The position numbers and the translations under genes were made by a program. This document shows, one piece after another, positions 25,154 through 32,673 of a stretch of DNA of 35,793 nucleotides. The stretch's first letter is position 1. The number at the start of each line of letters is the position of its first letter. The DNA lies in assembly GCA_009908385.1 (NCBI GenBank), contig JAAAPE010000086.1, forward strand, positions 1 through 35,793, read 5' to 3'. Source of the DNA: Gammaproteobacteria bacterium. GTDB taxonomy: Bacteria; Pseudomonadota; Gammaproteobacteria; Xanthomonadales; Wenzhouxiangellaceae. Below the pieces are notes generated by a model. The model did no database searches and was not told where the DNA came from. It saw nothing but the letters and a program-made list of their open reading frames with translations.

Positions 25154-26827
25154 TCAGTCCTTGTTCTCGAGCTGTTCCTTCAGCAGGTCGCCCAGCGTGG
25201 TGCTGCCGCCGCTTCCGGAACGCTTGTACTGGTCGACCGCATCGGCCAGCTCGTCGTCGTCCTTGGCACGGATCGACAGAGTCAGGTTGCGACTCTTGCG
25301 GTCCAGGGCGACGAACTTGGCTTCGATCTGGTCTCCCTCGGAGACTACCTTGGTCGCGTCGTCGACGCGTTCCTTGGCCAGGTCGGACGCCTTGATGTAG
25401 CCGTCCACGCCATCGGCGAGCTCGACCACGGCACCCTTCGGGTCAACGGACTTCACCGTGCCGTTGACGATGGAACCGCGCGGATGCTCGGCCATGAACG
25501 TGGCGAACGGATCCTGCTCGAGCTGCTTGATGCCCAGGGAGATGCGCTCGCGTTCGGGGTCGACGGCCAGCACGGTGGCTTCCACTTCCTCGCCCTTGCG
25601 ATAGTTGCGGATCGCGTCCTCGCCCGGCGTCATCCAGGAGATGTCGGACAGGTGGACCAGGCCGTCGATACCGCCTTCCAGGCCGATGAAGATCCCGAAA
25701 TCGGTGATCGACTTGATCGCGCCAGCGACCTTGTCGCCCTTGTTGTGGGTGGCGGCAAAGGCTTCCCAGGGGTTGGGCGTGCACTGCTTCATGCCCAGGG
25801 AAATCCGGCGGCGTTCCTCGTCGACGTCGAGCACCATGACCTCGACTTCCTGGCCGACGTGAACGACCTTGGCCGGATTGACGTTCTTGTTGGTCCAGTC
25901 CATTTCCGAGACGTGGACCAGGCCTTCGACACCGTCCTCGATCTCGACGAAGCAGCCGTAGTCGGTGATGTTGGTGACCTTGCCGAACAGCCGCGAAGTC
26001 GGCGGATAGCGGCGATCGATGTCTTCCCAGGGATCGTCGCCCAGCTGCTTGAGGCCGAGCGAAACGCGCATGCGTTCGCGATCGAAGCGCAGCACACGAA
26101 CTTCCAGCTCGTCGCCCACTTCCACGACTTCGGACGGATGGCGCACGCGCTTCCAGGCCATGTCGGTGATGTGGAGCAGGCCATCGATGCCGCCCAGGTC
26201 CAGGAAGGCACCGTAGTCGGTGAGGTTCTTGACCACACCCTTGACCACCGCGCCTTCGGTCAGGCGTTCGATCAGGTCCTCGCGCTCGGCGGCGTATTCG
26301 TGTTCGACCACGGCGCGGCGGCTGACCACCAGGTTGTTGCGGCGGCGATCGAGCTTGATGATCTTGAACTCGAGGTCCTTGCCTTCGAGATAGGCCGGAT
26401 CGCGGACCGGGCGCACGTCGACCAGGGAACCGGGCAGGAAGGCCCGAATGCCGTCGATGTTGACCGTGAAGCCGCCCTTGACCTTGCCGGAAATCTGACC
26501 GATCACGTTGTCTTCGCCCTCGTAGGACTGTTCCAGCTTGGTCCAGACCCGGGCTCGCTTGGCTTTCTCCCGCGACAGGCGGGTTTCACCGAAGCCGTCC
26601 TCGACCGTGTCGAGCGCGACTTCGACTTCGTCGCCGACTTCCACTTCCAGCTCGCCATCGGGCTTGCGGAACTGGTGGATGGGAAGGATACCCTCGGACT
26701 TCAGTCCGGCATTGACGACGACCACGTCATCGCGGATATCGACAATCTTGCCCATGACGATCGCACCGGGGCGAAGGTCCTTCTCGGCGATACTCTGTTC
26801 AAATAGTTCTGCAAAGGATTCGGTCAT
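25154..26827 (-). CDS. rpsA: 30S ribosomal protein S1
   Basis: RNA-binding protein that brings mRNA to the 30S subunit. It has 557 residues, as in E. coli, with six S1 domains in tandem (about 21-87, 105-171, 192-260, 277-347, 364-434 and 451-520). The first two bind the ribosome; the rest bind mRNA (family knowledge). The chosen start [12 protein letters not shown] matches E. coli. A TTG 15 codons upstream (26872) is in frame but adds non-homologous sequence. The AGGA in front is about 13 bases away, a weak site that fits the known self-regulation of rpsA. The gap to cmk (26873-26961) holds TATATT at about 26923-26928 on the minus strand, a possible -10 box. Confidence 0.97.
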   Translation of the reverse strand: MTESFAELFEQSIAEKDLRPGAIVMGKIVDIRDDVVVVNAGLKSEGILPIHQFRKPDGELEVEVGDEVEVALDTVEDGFGETRLSREKAKRARVWTKLEQSYEGEDNVIGQISGKVKGGFTVNIDGIRAFLPGSLVDVRPVRDPAYLEGKDLEFKIIKLDRRRNNLVVSRRAVVEHEYAAEREDLIERLTEGAVVKGVVKNLTDYGAFLDLGGIDGLLHITDMAWKRVRHPSEVVEVGDELEVRVLRFDRERMRVSLGLKQLGDDPWEDIDRRYPPTSRLFGKVTNITDYGCFVEIEDGVEGLVHVSEMDWTNKNVNPAKVVHVGQEVEVMVLDVDEERRRISLGMKQCTPNPWEAFAATHNKGDKVAGAIKSITDFGIFIGLEGGIDGLVHLSDISWMTPGEDAIRNYRKGEEVEATVLAVDPERERISLGIKQLEQDPFATFMAEHPRGSIVNGTVKSVDPKGAVVELADGVDGYIKASDLAKERVDDATKVVSEGDQIEAKFVALDRKSRNLTLSIRAKDDDELADAVDQYKRSGSGGSTTLGDLLKEQLENKD

Positions 26828-26961
26828 TGCGCTTGGTTCTTCCTGCAAGATCTGCGCGGCATTGGCATTCAAGGTCCGCTTACTCTCTTGATTTCTGCGT
26901 CTTCTCGTCAGACGCTCGTGAATATACCCGCCCTCCGCTACTCGCGGGGACGGGACCAGTC

Positions 26962-27666
26962 TCAGTTTTCCTTTTCACGACCCAGTCGAGCTTCGACCAG
27001 ATCGAGCAGCCTTCCGACCACCTCGTCGAGCGTCAGTTCAGTGGAATCGATCACCACCGCATCCGCTGCGGGCACCGTCGGCGAGACGGCTCTGTCGCGG
27101 TCCCTGCGATCACGTTCAGCCAGGTCGCGAAAAAGACGGGAGAATTTAACACTTTCCCCTTTTTCTTTCAACTGTTTATGTCGGCGCCGCGCCCGCACCT
27201 CGACGCTGGCGTCCAGAAACACCTTGACCGGTGCATCCTCGAACACGACGGTACCCATGTCGCGCCCGTCCGCCACCAGGCCCGGCGGCTGGCGGAAACT
27301 GCGCTGCAGGCCGAGCAGCGCCCGGCGCACCGGCGGGCGCGAGGCCACCTTCGAGGCCATGATCGAAACCGCCTCGCTGCGCAGGCGCTCGTCCACCGGC
27401 CGGCCGTCGAGCACCACGGAGATGCCGTCCGCTCCCGGCTCGAAGGTCAGGTCGAGATCGGCGCAGAGCCGCGTCAGGGCGTCGTCGTCCCCGGGATCCA
27501 CCTCGCGATCGATCGCCGCCAGGGCCACCGCCCGGTAGACCGCGCCGGAATCGAGCAGGTGCCAGCCCAGCCGCTCGGCGACGACCGCCGACACCGCGCC
27601 CTTGCCGGCACCGGAAGGACCATCGATGGTCAGAACGGGAGCCTTGTTTTCAGAGATTTCGGTCAT
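26962..27666 (-). CDS. cmk: cytidylate kinase
   Basis: Phosphorylates CMP and dCMP with ATP. The 234-residue product has the P-loop GPSGAGKG (16-23, Lys22), the CMP-binding region with [10 protein letters not shown], and [11 protein letters not shown], the conserved nucleotide-monophosphate motif. The lid region with REKEN tail and Arg-rich [18 protein letters not shown] is typical. The start at 27666 is the only good ATG. cmk-rpsA adjacency is conserved in proteobacteria. A repeat separates it from aroA. Confidence 0.96.
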   Translation of the reverse strand: MTEISENKAPVLTIDGPSGAGKGAVSAVVAERLGWHLLDSGAVYRAVALAAIDREVDPGDDDALTRLCADLDLTFEPGADGISVVLDGRPVDERLRSEAVSIMASKVASRPPVRRALLGLQRSFRQPPGLVADGRDMGTVVFEDAPVKVFLDASVEVRARRRHKQLKEKGESVKFSRLFRDLAERDRRDRDRAVSPTVPAADAVVIDSTELTLDEVVGRLLDLVEARLGREKEN

Positions 27667-27715
27667 GCGTCCAGGGCGTATTCCAGGGTGGCGACATTAT
27701 CGGCCATCTCAAGCA

Positions 27716-27842
27716 CGAAATTCGAAGCATCAAACTCGAAACAAATTCGAAACCCGAAACTCGAAATCCGGAATACCTCATGCCCGGCCGTTTCGAATTT
27801 CTCTCATTCGTGCTTGTTTCGGATTTGGTGCTTCGAATTTCG
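27716..27842. repeat. AT-rich palindromic element, TTCGAA family, copy 2
   Basis: Arms 27716-27744 and 27814-27842 match as inverted repeats at 26 of 29 positions (CGAAATTCGAAGCA core). The element sits in the 195-base gap between aroA and cmk. It shares CGAAATTCGAAGCA and TCGAAACAA with the outer and inner parts of copy 1 (15609-15779). A separate small palindrome (AATGACC 27849-27855 with GGTCATT 27860-27866) covers the aroA stop codon. Confidence 0.8.
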
Positions 27843-27861
27843 AATCTGAATGACCGGAAGG

Positions 27862-29157
27862 TCATTCCCAATCCATCTGCGCCCCCAACGCCGTCATGTC
27901 GTCGACGAACCCCGGATAACTCGTCCGGATCCACTCGGCGTTGTCGATCGCCACGGGCGCTTTCGCGACCAGGGCCAGCACCGCCAGGCTCATCGCCACG
28001 CGATGGTCGCCGTGGCTGTCGACTTCGCCGCCGTGCACCGGGCCGCCGGTGACGATCGCGCCGTCGTCGAGTTCGACCACCTCGACGCCCAGGCGGGCGA
28101 GCTCGCGGCACATCACGGCGATCCGGTCGGACTCCTTGACCCGGAGTTCGCTGGCGCCGCGAATCCGCGTCGCGCCCCCGGCCGCGGCGGCCAGCGCCAT
28201 GATCAGGGGAAATTCGTCGATCGCCGGCGGCACCTGCTCGGGCGCGATGTCGATGCCCGTCAGCGCGCCGCCCGTTACCGACAGGCGGCCCAGGGGCTCG
28301 CCCCCGTCGGTCTGATCGCCTTCGATGCCGATCGTCGCCCCCATGGTGCGCAGGATGTCGACGAAACCGCTGCGGGTCGGATTCAGGCCGACCCCGTCGA
28401 GCTCGATGCCCGATCCATCGACCAGCGCGCCCGCCGCCAGGGCGAAAGCGGCCGAGGACAGGTCGCCGGGCACCTCGATGCGGGCGCCCGACAGGGCCTG
28501 ACCGCCGCGCACGGCCACACCGGGCGCGCCGTCGTGCAGGGTCGCGCCGAAGGCCGGCAGCATGCGCTCGGTGTGGTCGCGGCTCACGCCGGGCTCGACC
28601 ACCACGGTCTCGCCCTCGGCGAACAGCCCCGCCAGGAGGACGGCCGACTTGACCTGGGCGCTCGCGATATTCAGGGCGTGCCGTCGCCCGGACAGGGCAG
28701 CCGGCTCGACGAGCAGCGGTGCGCACCCGGCCCGGCTGTCGATGCGGGCGCCCATCGCCACCAGGGGCTCGATGATGCGCGCCATCGGTCGCCGCGAGAG
28801 CGACTCGTCGCCGACCAGTTCGATGCGCTCGCCACGCAGGGCCGGGTGCCCCGCCAGCGCGCCGGTCAAGAGCCGTATGCCGGTGCCGCTGTTGCCCAGG
28901 TCGAGCGCCCCGCGCGGGGCGCGCAGCGAGCCGCCGCGCAGGCGGATCACGCCGCCGGACTCCTCGACGTCGGCACCCAGCTGCCGCATCGCATCCAGCG
29001 TGGCCCGCGTGTCCGCGCTGTCGAGGAAGCCGCGAATCTCGGTTTCGCCAGCCGCCAGCCCGCCGAGTATGGCGGCGCGATGCGACACCGACTTGTCGCC
29101 GGGCGGCCGATATCGCCCGCGCAACGCACGCTCGGCGGGACGAACGATCAGGCGCAT
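27862..29157 (-). CDS. aroA: 3-phosphoshikimate 1-carboxyvinyltransferase (EPSP synthase), class II-like
   Basis: Joins shikimate-3-phosphate and phosphoenolpyruvate in the shikimate pathway. The 431-residue product has PPGDKSVSHRA (Lys22), LGNSGTGIR (87-95) and RVKESDRI. It also carries four motifs used to define class II enzymes: GDKS, RDHTE, SAQVK and NPTR. E. coli-type class I proteins differ at these places. The Gly in LGNSGT, where the glyphosate-tolerant CP4 enzyme has Ala, is retained. The ATG at 29157 lies 19 bases after hisC. It is not fused to TyrA, unlike the Pseudomonas arrangement. Confidence 0.96.
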   Translation of the reverse strand: MRLIVRPAERALRGRYRPPGDKSVSHRAAILGGLAAGETEIRGFLDSADTRATLDAMRQLGADVEESGGVIRLRGGSLRAPRGALDLGNSGTGIRLLTGALAGHPALRGERIELVGDESLSRRPMARIIEPLVAMGARIDSRAGCAPLLVEPAALSGRRHALNIASAQVKSAVLLAGLFAEGETVVVEPGVSRDHTERMLPAFGATLHDGAPGVAVRGGQALSGARIEVPGDLSSAAFALAAGALVDGSGIELDGVGLNPTRSGFVDILRTMGATIGIEGDQTDGGEPLGRLSVTGGALTGIDIAPEQVPPAIDEFPLIMALAAAAGGATRIRGASELRVKESDRIAVMCRELARLGVEVVELDDGAIVTGGPVHGGEVDSHGDHRVAMSLAVLALVAKAPVAIDNAEWIRTSYPGFVDDMTALGAQMDWE

Positions 29158-29176
29158 GGGCAGACGGCCGGGGCCA

Positions 29177-30298
29177 TCAGAGAATTTCCGACAGCGCGCC
29201 GAGCAGGCGCTCGTTCTGCTTGCGCGTGCCGATGGTGATGCGCAGGTACTCGTCGAGGCCGTAGTTGCCGACGGGCCGCACGATCACGCCGCGGCGCAGC
29301 AGCGCCTCGTTGAGTTCGGCGCCGGGGCGGTTGAAGCCGGCGAGGAGGAAATTGGCCGCCGAGGGGATGACGGTCAGTCCGAGCCGTTCGAAGCCCTCGC
29401 TCAACTGCCGCATGCCTTCGCTGTTGACGCGGCGGGTTTCGTCGATGAACTCGTGATCGTCGAGCGCCGCGCGCGCCGCCGCCAGGGCCGGCGCATTGAC
29501 GTTGAAGGCGGGCCGAACGCGATTGAGCAGGTCGGCGATACCCGGGTTCGACAGCGCGTAGCCCACGCGCAGACCGGCGAGCCCGTAGGCCTTGGAGAAG
29601 GTGCGCGTCACGACCAGGTTGGGGAACTCGTCCAGCCAGGTCGAGGCATCACCCAGGGTGTCGGATTCGGCGTATTCGGTATAGGCCTCGTCGACCACGC
29701 AGATGACGTGCGGCGGCAGCGAACCGACGAAGTCCTTCAGGCGGTCGCCGGACAGCCAGGTGCCGGTGGGATTGTTCGGGTTGGCCACGAACACGAGCCG
29801 CGTATCGTCACCGACACGCTGGTAGAGGCCCCGGAGGTCGTGACCGAGCGGCATGGTCGCGTGGTCGGCGGGCAGCGCCGGCGCGACGTTCGCCTTTGCG
29901 CCCACCATCTGCGTGGCGATCGGATAGACGGCGAAGGCGTACTGCGAGAACACCGCCTCCAGTCCCGGCTGCAGGAAGGCCTGGGCCAGGAACACGAGCA
30001 CGTCGTTGGAGCCGTTGCCCAGGGTGATCGCCTCGACCGGCACGTCGTGCTTGTCGGCCAGGGCCCGCTTGAGATGGAAGCCGTTGGCGTCGGGATACAG
30101 CCAGACATCGTCGAGCTCCGCGCGAGCCGCCTCGACCGCCCGGGGGCTGGCGCCCAGTGGATTCTCGTTCGAGGCGAGCTTGATCGAATCGGTCACGCCG
30201 TACTCGCGCTCGAGCTCGGCAATCGGCTTGCCCGGCAGGTAGGGCATCAGCTCCCGCACGCCGGGCGCGGCCAGGTCGGAGTAATCGCGTTGCTTCAT
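29177..30298 (-). CDS. hisC: histidinol-phosphate / aromatic aminotransferase
   Basis: PLP aminotransferase of class I/II. It has 373 residues with LASNENPLGASP near the N-terminus, VANPNNPTGT (171-180), DEAYTEYA (203-210) and Schiff-base Lys236 (TRTFSKAYGLAGLRVGY). The sequence is HisC-type, but its place between pheA and aroA matches the second hisC (hisC2) of gammaproteobacteria, which is thought to serve phenylalanine and tyrosine synthesis. Which of the two reactions dominates cannot be read from the sequence. A repeat element separates it from pheA. Confidence 0.95.
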   Translation of the reverse strand: MKQRDYSDLAAPGVRELMPYLPGKPIAELEREYGVTDSIKLASNENPLGASPRAVEAARAELDDVWLYPDANGFHLKRALADKHDVPVEAITLGNGSNDVLVFLAQAFLQPGLEAVFSQYAFAVYPIATQMVGAKANVAPALPADHATMPLGHDLRGLYQRVGDDTRLVFVANPNNPTGTWLSGDRLKDFVGSLPPHVICVVDEAYTEYAESDTLGDASTWLDEFPNLVVTRTFSKAYGLAGLRVGYALSNPGIADLLNRVRPAFNVNAPALAAARAALDDHEFIDETRRVNSEGMRQLSEGFERLGLTVIPSAANFLLAGFNRPGAELNEALLRRGVIVRPVGNYGLDEYLRITIGTRKQNERLLGALSEIL

Positions 30299-30335
30299 TT
30301 CGTTTCTAGGCTTTCTTCTGGAAAGTGAGTTTTCG

Positions 30336-30491
30336 AAACCGCAGATTGCGCAGATTTTCGCAGATTCGGATGACCCTGCTTGCCGCGTGAGCCCTCCGGG
30401 CTTGGAATGCCGCGAGCGAGCGGCAACCCGGTCACGGCCTTGGAGGCCTGTCCGGAGGTCAATCTGCGACCATCTGCGAAATCTGCGGTTT
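30336..30491. repeat. MITE-like element with CGCAGATT terminal inverted repeats
   Basis: Two 31-base arms, 30336-30366 and 30461-30491, agree at 28 of 31 positions as inverted repeats. Both are built from tandem CGCAGATT units starting AAACCGCAGATT. The 94-base centre has no gene. Base 30491 is also the last base of the pheA stop codon (TGA, 30493-30491). No clear target-site duplication is visible. It lies inside the operon between pheA and hisC. Confidence 0.85.
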
Positions 30492-31636
30492 CATGAGCTT
30501 GCATCGTGCTCCCCCGGCAGGCGGCCCACGACGGCGCGGGGGTAGCAGCCGAGGATTCGGACCTGGGCGGCGCGGCTCTCGATTTCCTCGAGCGCCTCTT
30601 TCAGGCCGGGATCTTCCACGTGACCCTCGACGTCGATGAAGAAGACGTAGTCCCAGCGCCGCTCCCGCGACGGCCGTGACTCGATCCGGGTCATGTTGAC
30701 GCCGTGCTTCGACAGCGGCTCGATCAGGCCGAACAGCGCGCCGGGTCCGTCCAGGCCGGCGACCATCAGGGTGGTCTTGTCCTCTCCCGAGGGCGGCAGC
30801 AGTTCGCGGCCCAGCACCAGGAAGCGCGTCGTATTGTCGGTGTGATCCTCGACGTTGGCAAACAGCACCGGCAGGCCGTAGATCTCGGCGGCGTCGCGGC
30901 CGGCCAGCGCGGCGGCGTCCGGGGCGTTGCGCACCCGCCGGGCCGCCTCGGCGTTGCTGGAAACCGCGATGAACTCGGCGTGATCCAGATGCCCGGCCAG
31001 CCACATCCGGCACTGCGACAGCGACTGCTGGTGCGCATAAACGCGTTCGATCGCCTCGAGCGATCGGGCGTGGGTGAGCAGGTTCTGGTGAATCCGGAGC
31101 TCCACCTCCGCGGCGATGCGCACGTCGGTGTTCATGAACATGTCGAGCGTGTGGGTCACCACGCCCTGGGAGGAATTCTCGACCGGCACGACACCGAAAT
31201 CCACTTCGCCGCCCTGGACGCGGCGAAACACCTCGTCGATCCCGGTCTCGGCGCTCGCGCTGACCGAATGGCCGAACTGCCTGAACACGGCCTGCTGGGT
31301 GAAGGTCCCTTCCGGCCCCAGATAGGCCACGCGCAGCGGCTCCTGCTGGGCCAGGCAGGCCGACATGATCTCGCGGAACAGGCGCAGCATGACCGAGTCG
31401 GCAAGCGGTCCCGAGTTGCGCTCGATGACGCGCCTCAGGACCTGCGCCTCGCGGTCGGGGCGGTAGTACTCGGCCGGCGTGGCCGCCTCGCCCTTGGCCG
31501 ATCGAACCGCCTGGGCCAGGCCGGCGCGCTCGGCGATCAGGGACTGGATGCGCTCGTCGAGCTGGTCGATCCGGGTACGGATCTCGTCGAGATCGAGCCT
31601 ATCCGTGCCGTCTTTCGAATTCCCGCATGAATTCAA
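30491..31636 (-). CDS. pheA: bifunctional chorismate mutase / prephenate dehydratase (P-protein)
   Basis: Makes phenylpyruvate from chorismate via prephenate. From the proposed TTG start the protein has 381 residues. An AroQ-type chorismate mutase domain (IRTRIDQLDERI, residues about 15-90) comes first. The prephenate dehydratase domain is about 100-280 (VAYLGPEGTFTQQA, PVENSSQGVV, TRFLVLG). A C-terminal ACT domain has GPGALFGLIEPL and ESRP (319-322), the phenylalanine-binding motif, so feedback inhibition by phenylalanine is likely. TTG at 31636 follows GGAG by 7 bases. The ATG at 31669 lacks a ribosome-binding site and would overlap serC by 71 bases. Confidence 0.93.
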   Translation of the reverse strand: MNSCGNSKDGTDRLDLDEIRTRIDQLDERIQSLIAERAGLAQAVRSAKGEAATPAEYYRPDREAQVLRRVIERNSGPLADSVMLRLFREIMSACLAQQEPLRVAYLGPEGTFTQQAVFRQFGHSVSASAETGIDEVFRRVQGGEVDFGVVPVENSSQGVVTHTLDMFMNTDVRIAAEVELRIHQNLLTHARSLEAIERVYAHQQSLSQCRMWLAGHLDHAEFIAVSSNAEAARRVRNAPDAAALAGRDAAEIYGLPVLFANVEDHTDNTTRFLVLGRELLPPSGEDKTTLMVAGLDGPGALFGLIEPLSKHGVNMTRIESRPSRERRWDYVFFIDVEGHVEDPGLKEALEEIESRAAQVRILGCYPRAVVGRLPGEHDASS

Positions 31637-32666
31637 CGAGGGTCTCCACCGCTTCCAGGGTCTGGGCATTGTACAGGCTGGCCCGCAGCCCGCCGAGCGC
31701 GCGATGGCCCTTGAGGCCCTGGAGACCGGCGGCCTCGGCCTGATCCACGAAAGGCATGACCAGTGATTCCTCGGCCGGCCAGAACGGCACGTTCATCACC
31801 GAGCGGCAGTGCTCCGCCACGGGGTTCGACCAGAAGTCCGACGCATCGATGGCCCGGTAGAGCACTTCCGACTTGGCCCGATTCCGTTCCGCGATCGCTT
31901 CGAGCCCGCCGCTTCGCTCGATCCAGCGCAGCATTTCGAGCGCGGCGAACCAGGCCAGGCTGGCCGGGGTGTTGTAAAGACTCAGGTCCTTCGCCCAGGT
32001 GCGATAGTCGAGAAAGCGAGGCAGCGTGTCGGGCACGCGCTCAAGCAGGTCGTGCCGCACCAGCACGACGGTCAGGCCCGCGATGCCCAGGTTCTTCTGT
32101 GCCCCGGCGTAGGTGACGGCGATGTCCCGATAGGGATAGGGCCGCGACAGGAACTCCGACGACATGTCCGCGGCCAGGGGCACGGCGACTCGCGGCGGCT
32201 GCTCGTACTGCAGGCCGTGGATGGTTTCGTTGCCGGTGTAGTGCAGGTAGGCGCAGTCCGCCGGCAGGTGACCCATTTCCGGCAGGTCGGTGAAGCCGCT
32301 TTCCTCGCTGCTGCCGACCAGCTGCGTGCGCGCGACGCGCTCGGCCTCGGCCAGCGCCTTCTGGCCCCAGTGACCGGAAATCAGGAAGGCTGCCGTCCGG
32401 TCGGCTGACAGGTTCATCGGCAGCTGCGCGAACTGGCAGTTGGCGCCGCCGTGCAGCAGCAGGACGGCGTGTTCCTCGCCGATTCCGGTCAGTTTTCGCA
32501 GGCGCTGGTGCAGCTCCTCGGCCACCGCCGTGAAGCGCGGACCGCGATGCGAGACCTCGGCGATCGAAGGCGTGCCGTCGGCGGCAGGCGCCAGCGCGTC
32601 GCTGAGTCGCTCGCGCACTTCGGGCGGCAGCATGGCGGGGCCGGCGGAGAAGTTGTGCATTGGCAT
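31599..32666 (-). CDS. serC: phosphoserine aminotransferase
   Basis: Second step of serine synthesis and a step of pyridoxal phosphate synthesis. From ATG 32666 the product has 355 residues. HNFSAGPAMLPPEV opens the family pattern, HGGANCQFAQLPMNL and the Schiff-base Lys191 (TYAGAQKNLG) are clear, and the C-terminus GHRALGGLRASLYNAQTLE is typical. ATG at 32660 and TTG at 32684 are alternative starts. The 3' end overlaps pheA by 38 bases. Upstream, where gyrA often stands, is the beta-propeller gene, only 7 bases away. Confidence 0.95.
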   Translation of the reverse strand: MPMHNFSAGPAMLPPEVRERLSDALAPAADGTPSIAEVSHRGPRFTAVAEELHQRLRKLTGIGEEHAVLLLHGGANCQFAQLPMNLSADRTAAFLISGHWGQKALAEAERVARTQLVGSSEESGFTDLPEMGHLPADCAYLHYTGNETIHGLQYEQPPRVAVPLAADMSSEFLSRPYPYRDIAVTYAGAQKNLGIAGLTVVLVRHDLLERVPDTLPRFLDYRTWAKDLSLYNTPASLAWFAALEMLRWIERSGGLEAIAERNRAKSEVLYRAIDASDFWSNPVAEHCRSVMNVPFWPAEESLVMPFVDQAEAAGLQGLKGHRALGGLRASLYNAQTLEAVETLVEFMREFERRHG

Positions 32667-32673
32667 GCGCGTT

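Noticed and set aside
26828-26872. Upstream TTG start giving a 572-residue S1
   Set aside because: The extra 15 residues have no counterpart in S1 proteins, and the ATG start gives the exact E. coli length and N-terminus.
30336-30366. CRISPR-like array from the repeated CGCAGATT units
   Set aside because: Units are 8-9 bases with no spacers and mirror an inverted partner at 30461-30491; no cas gene is present.
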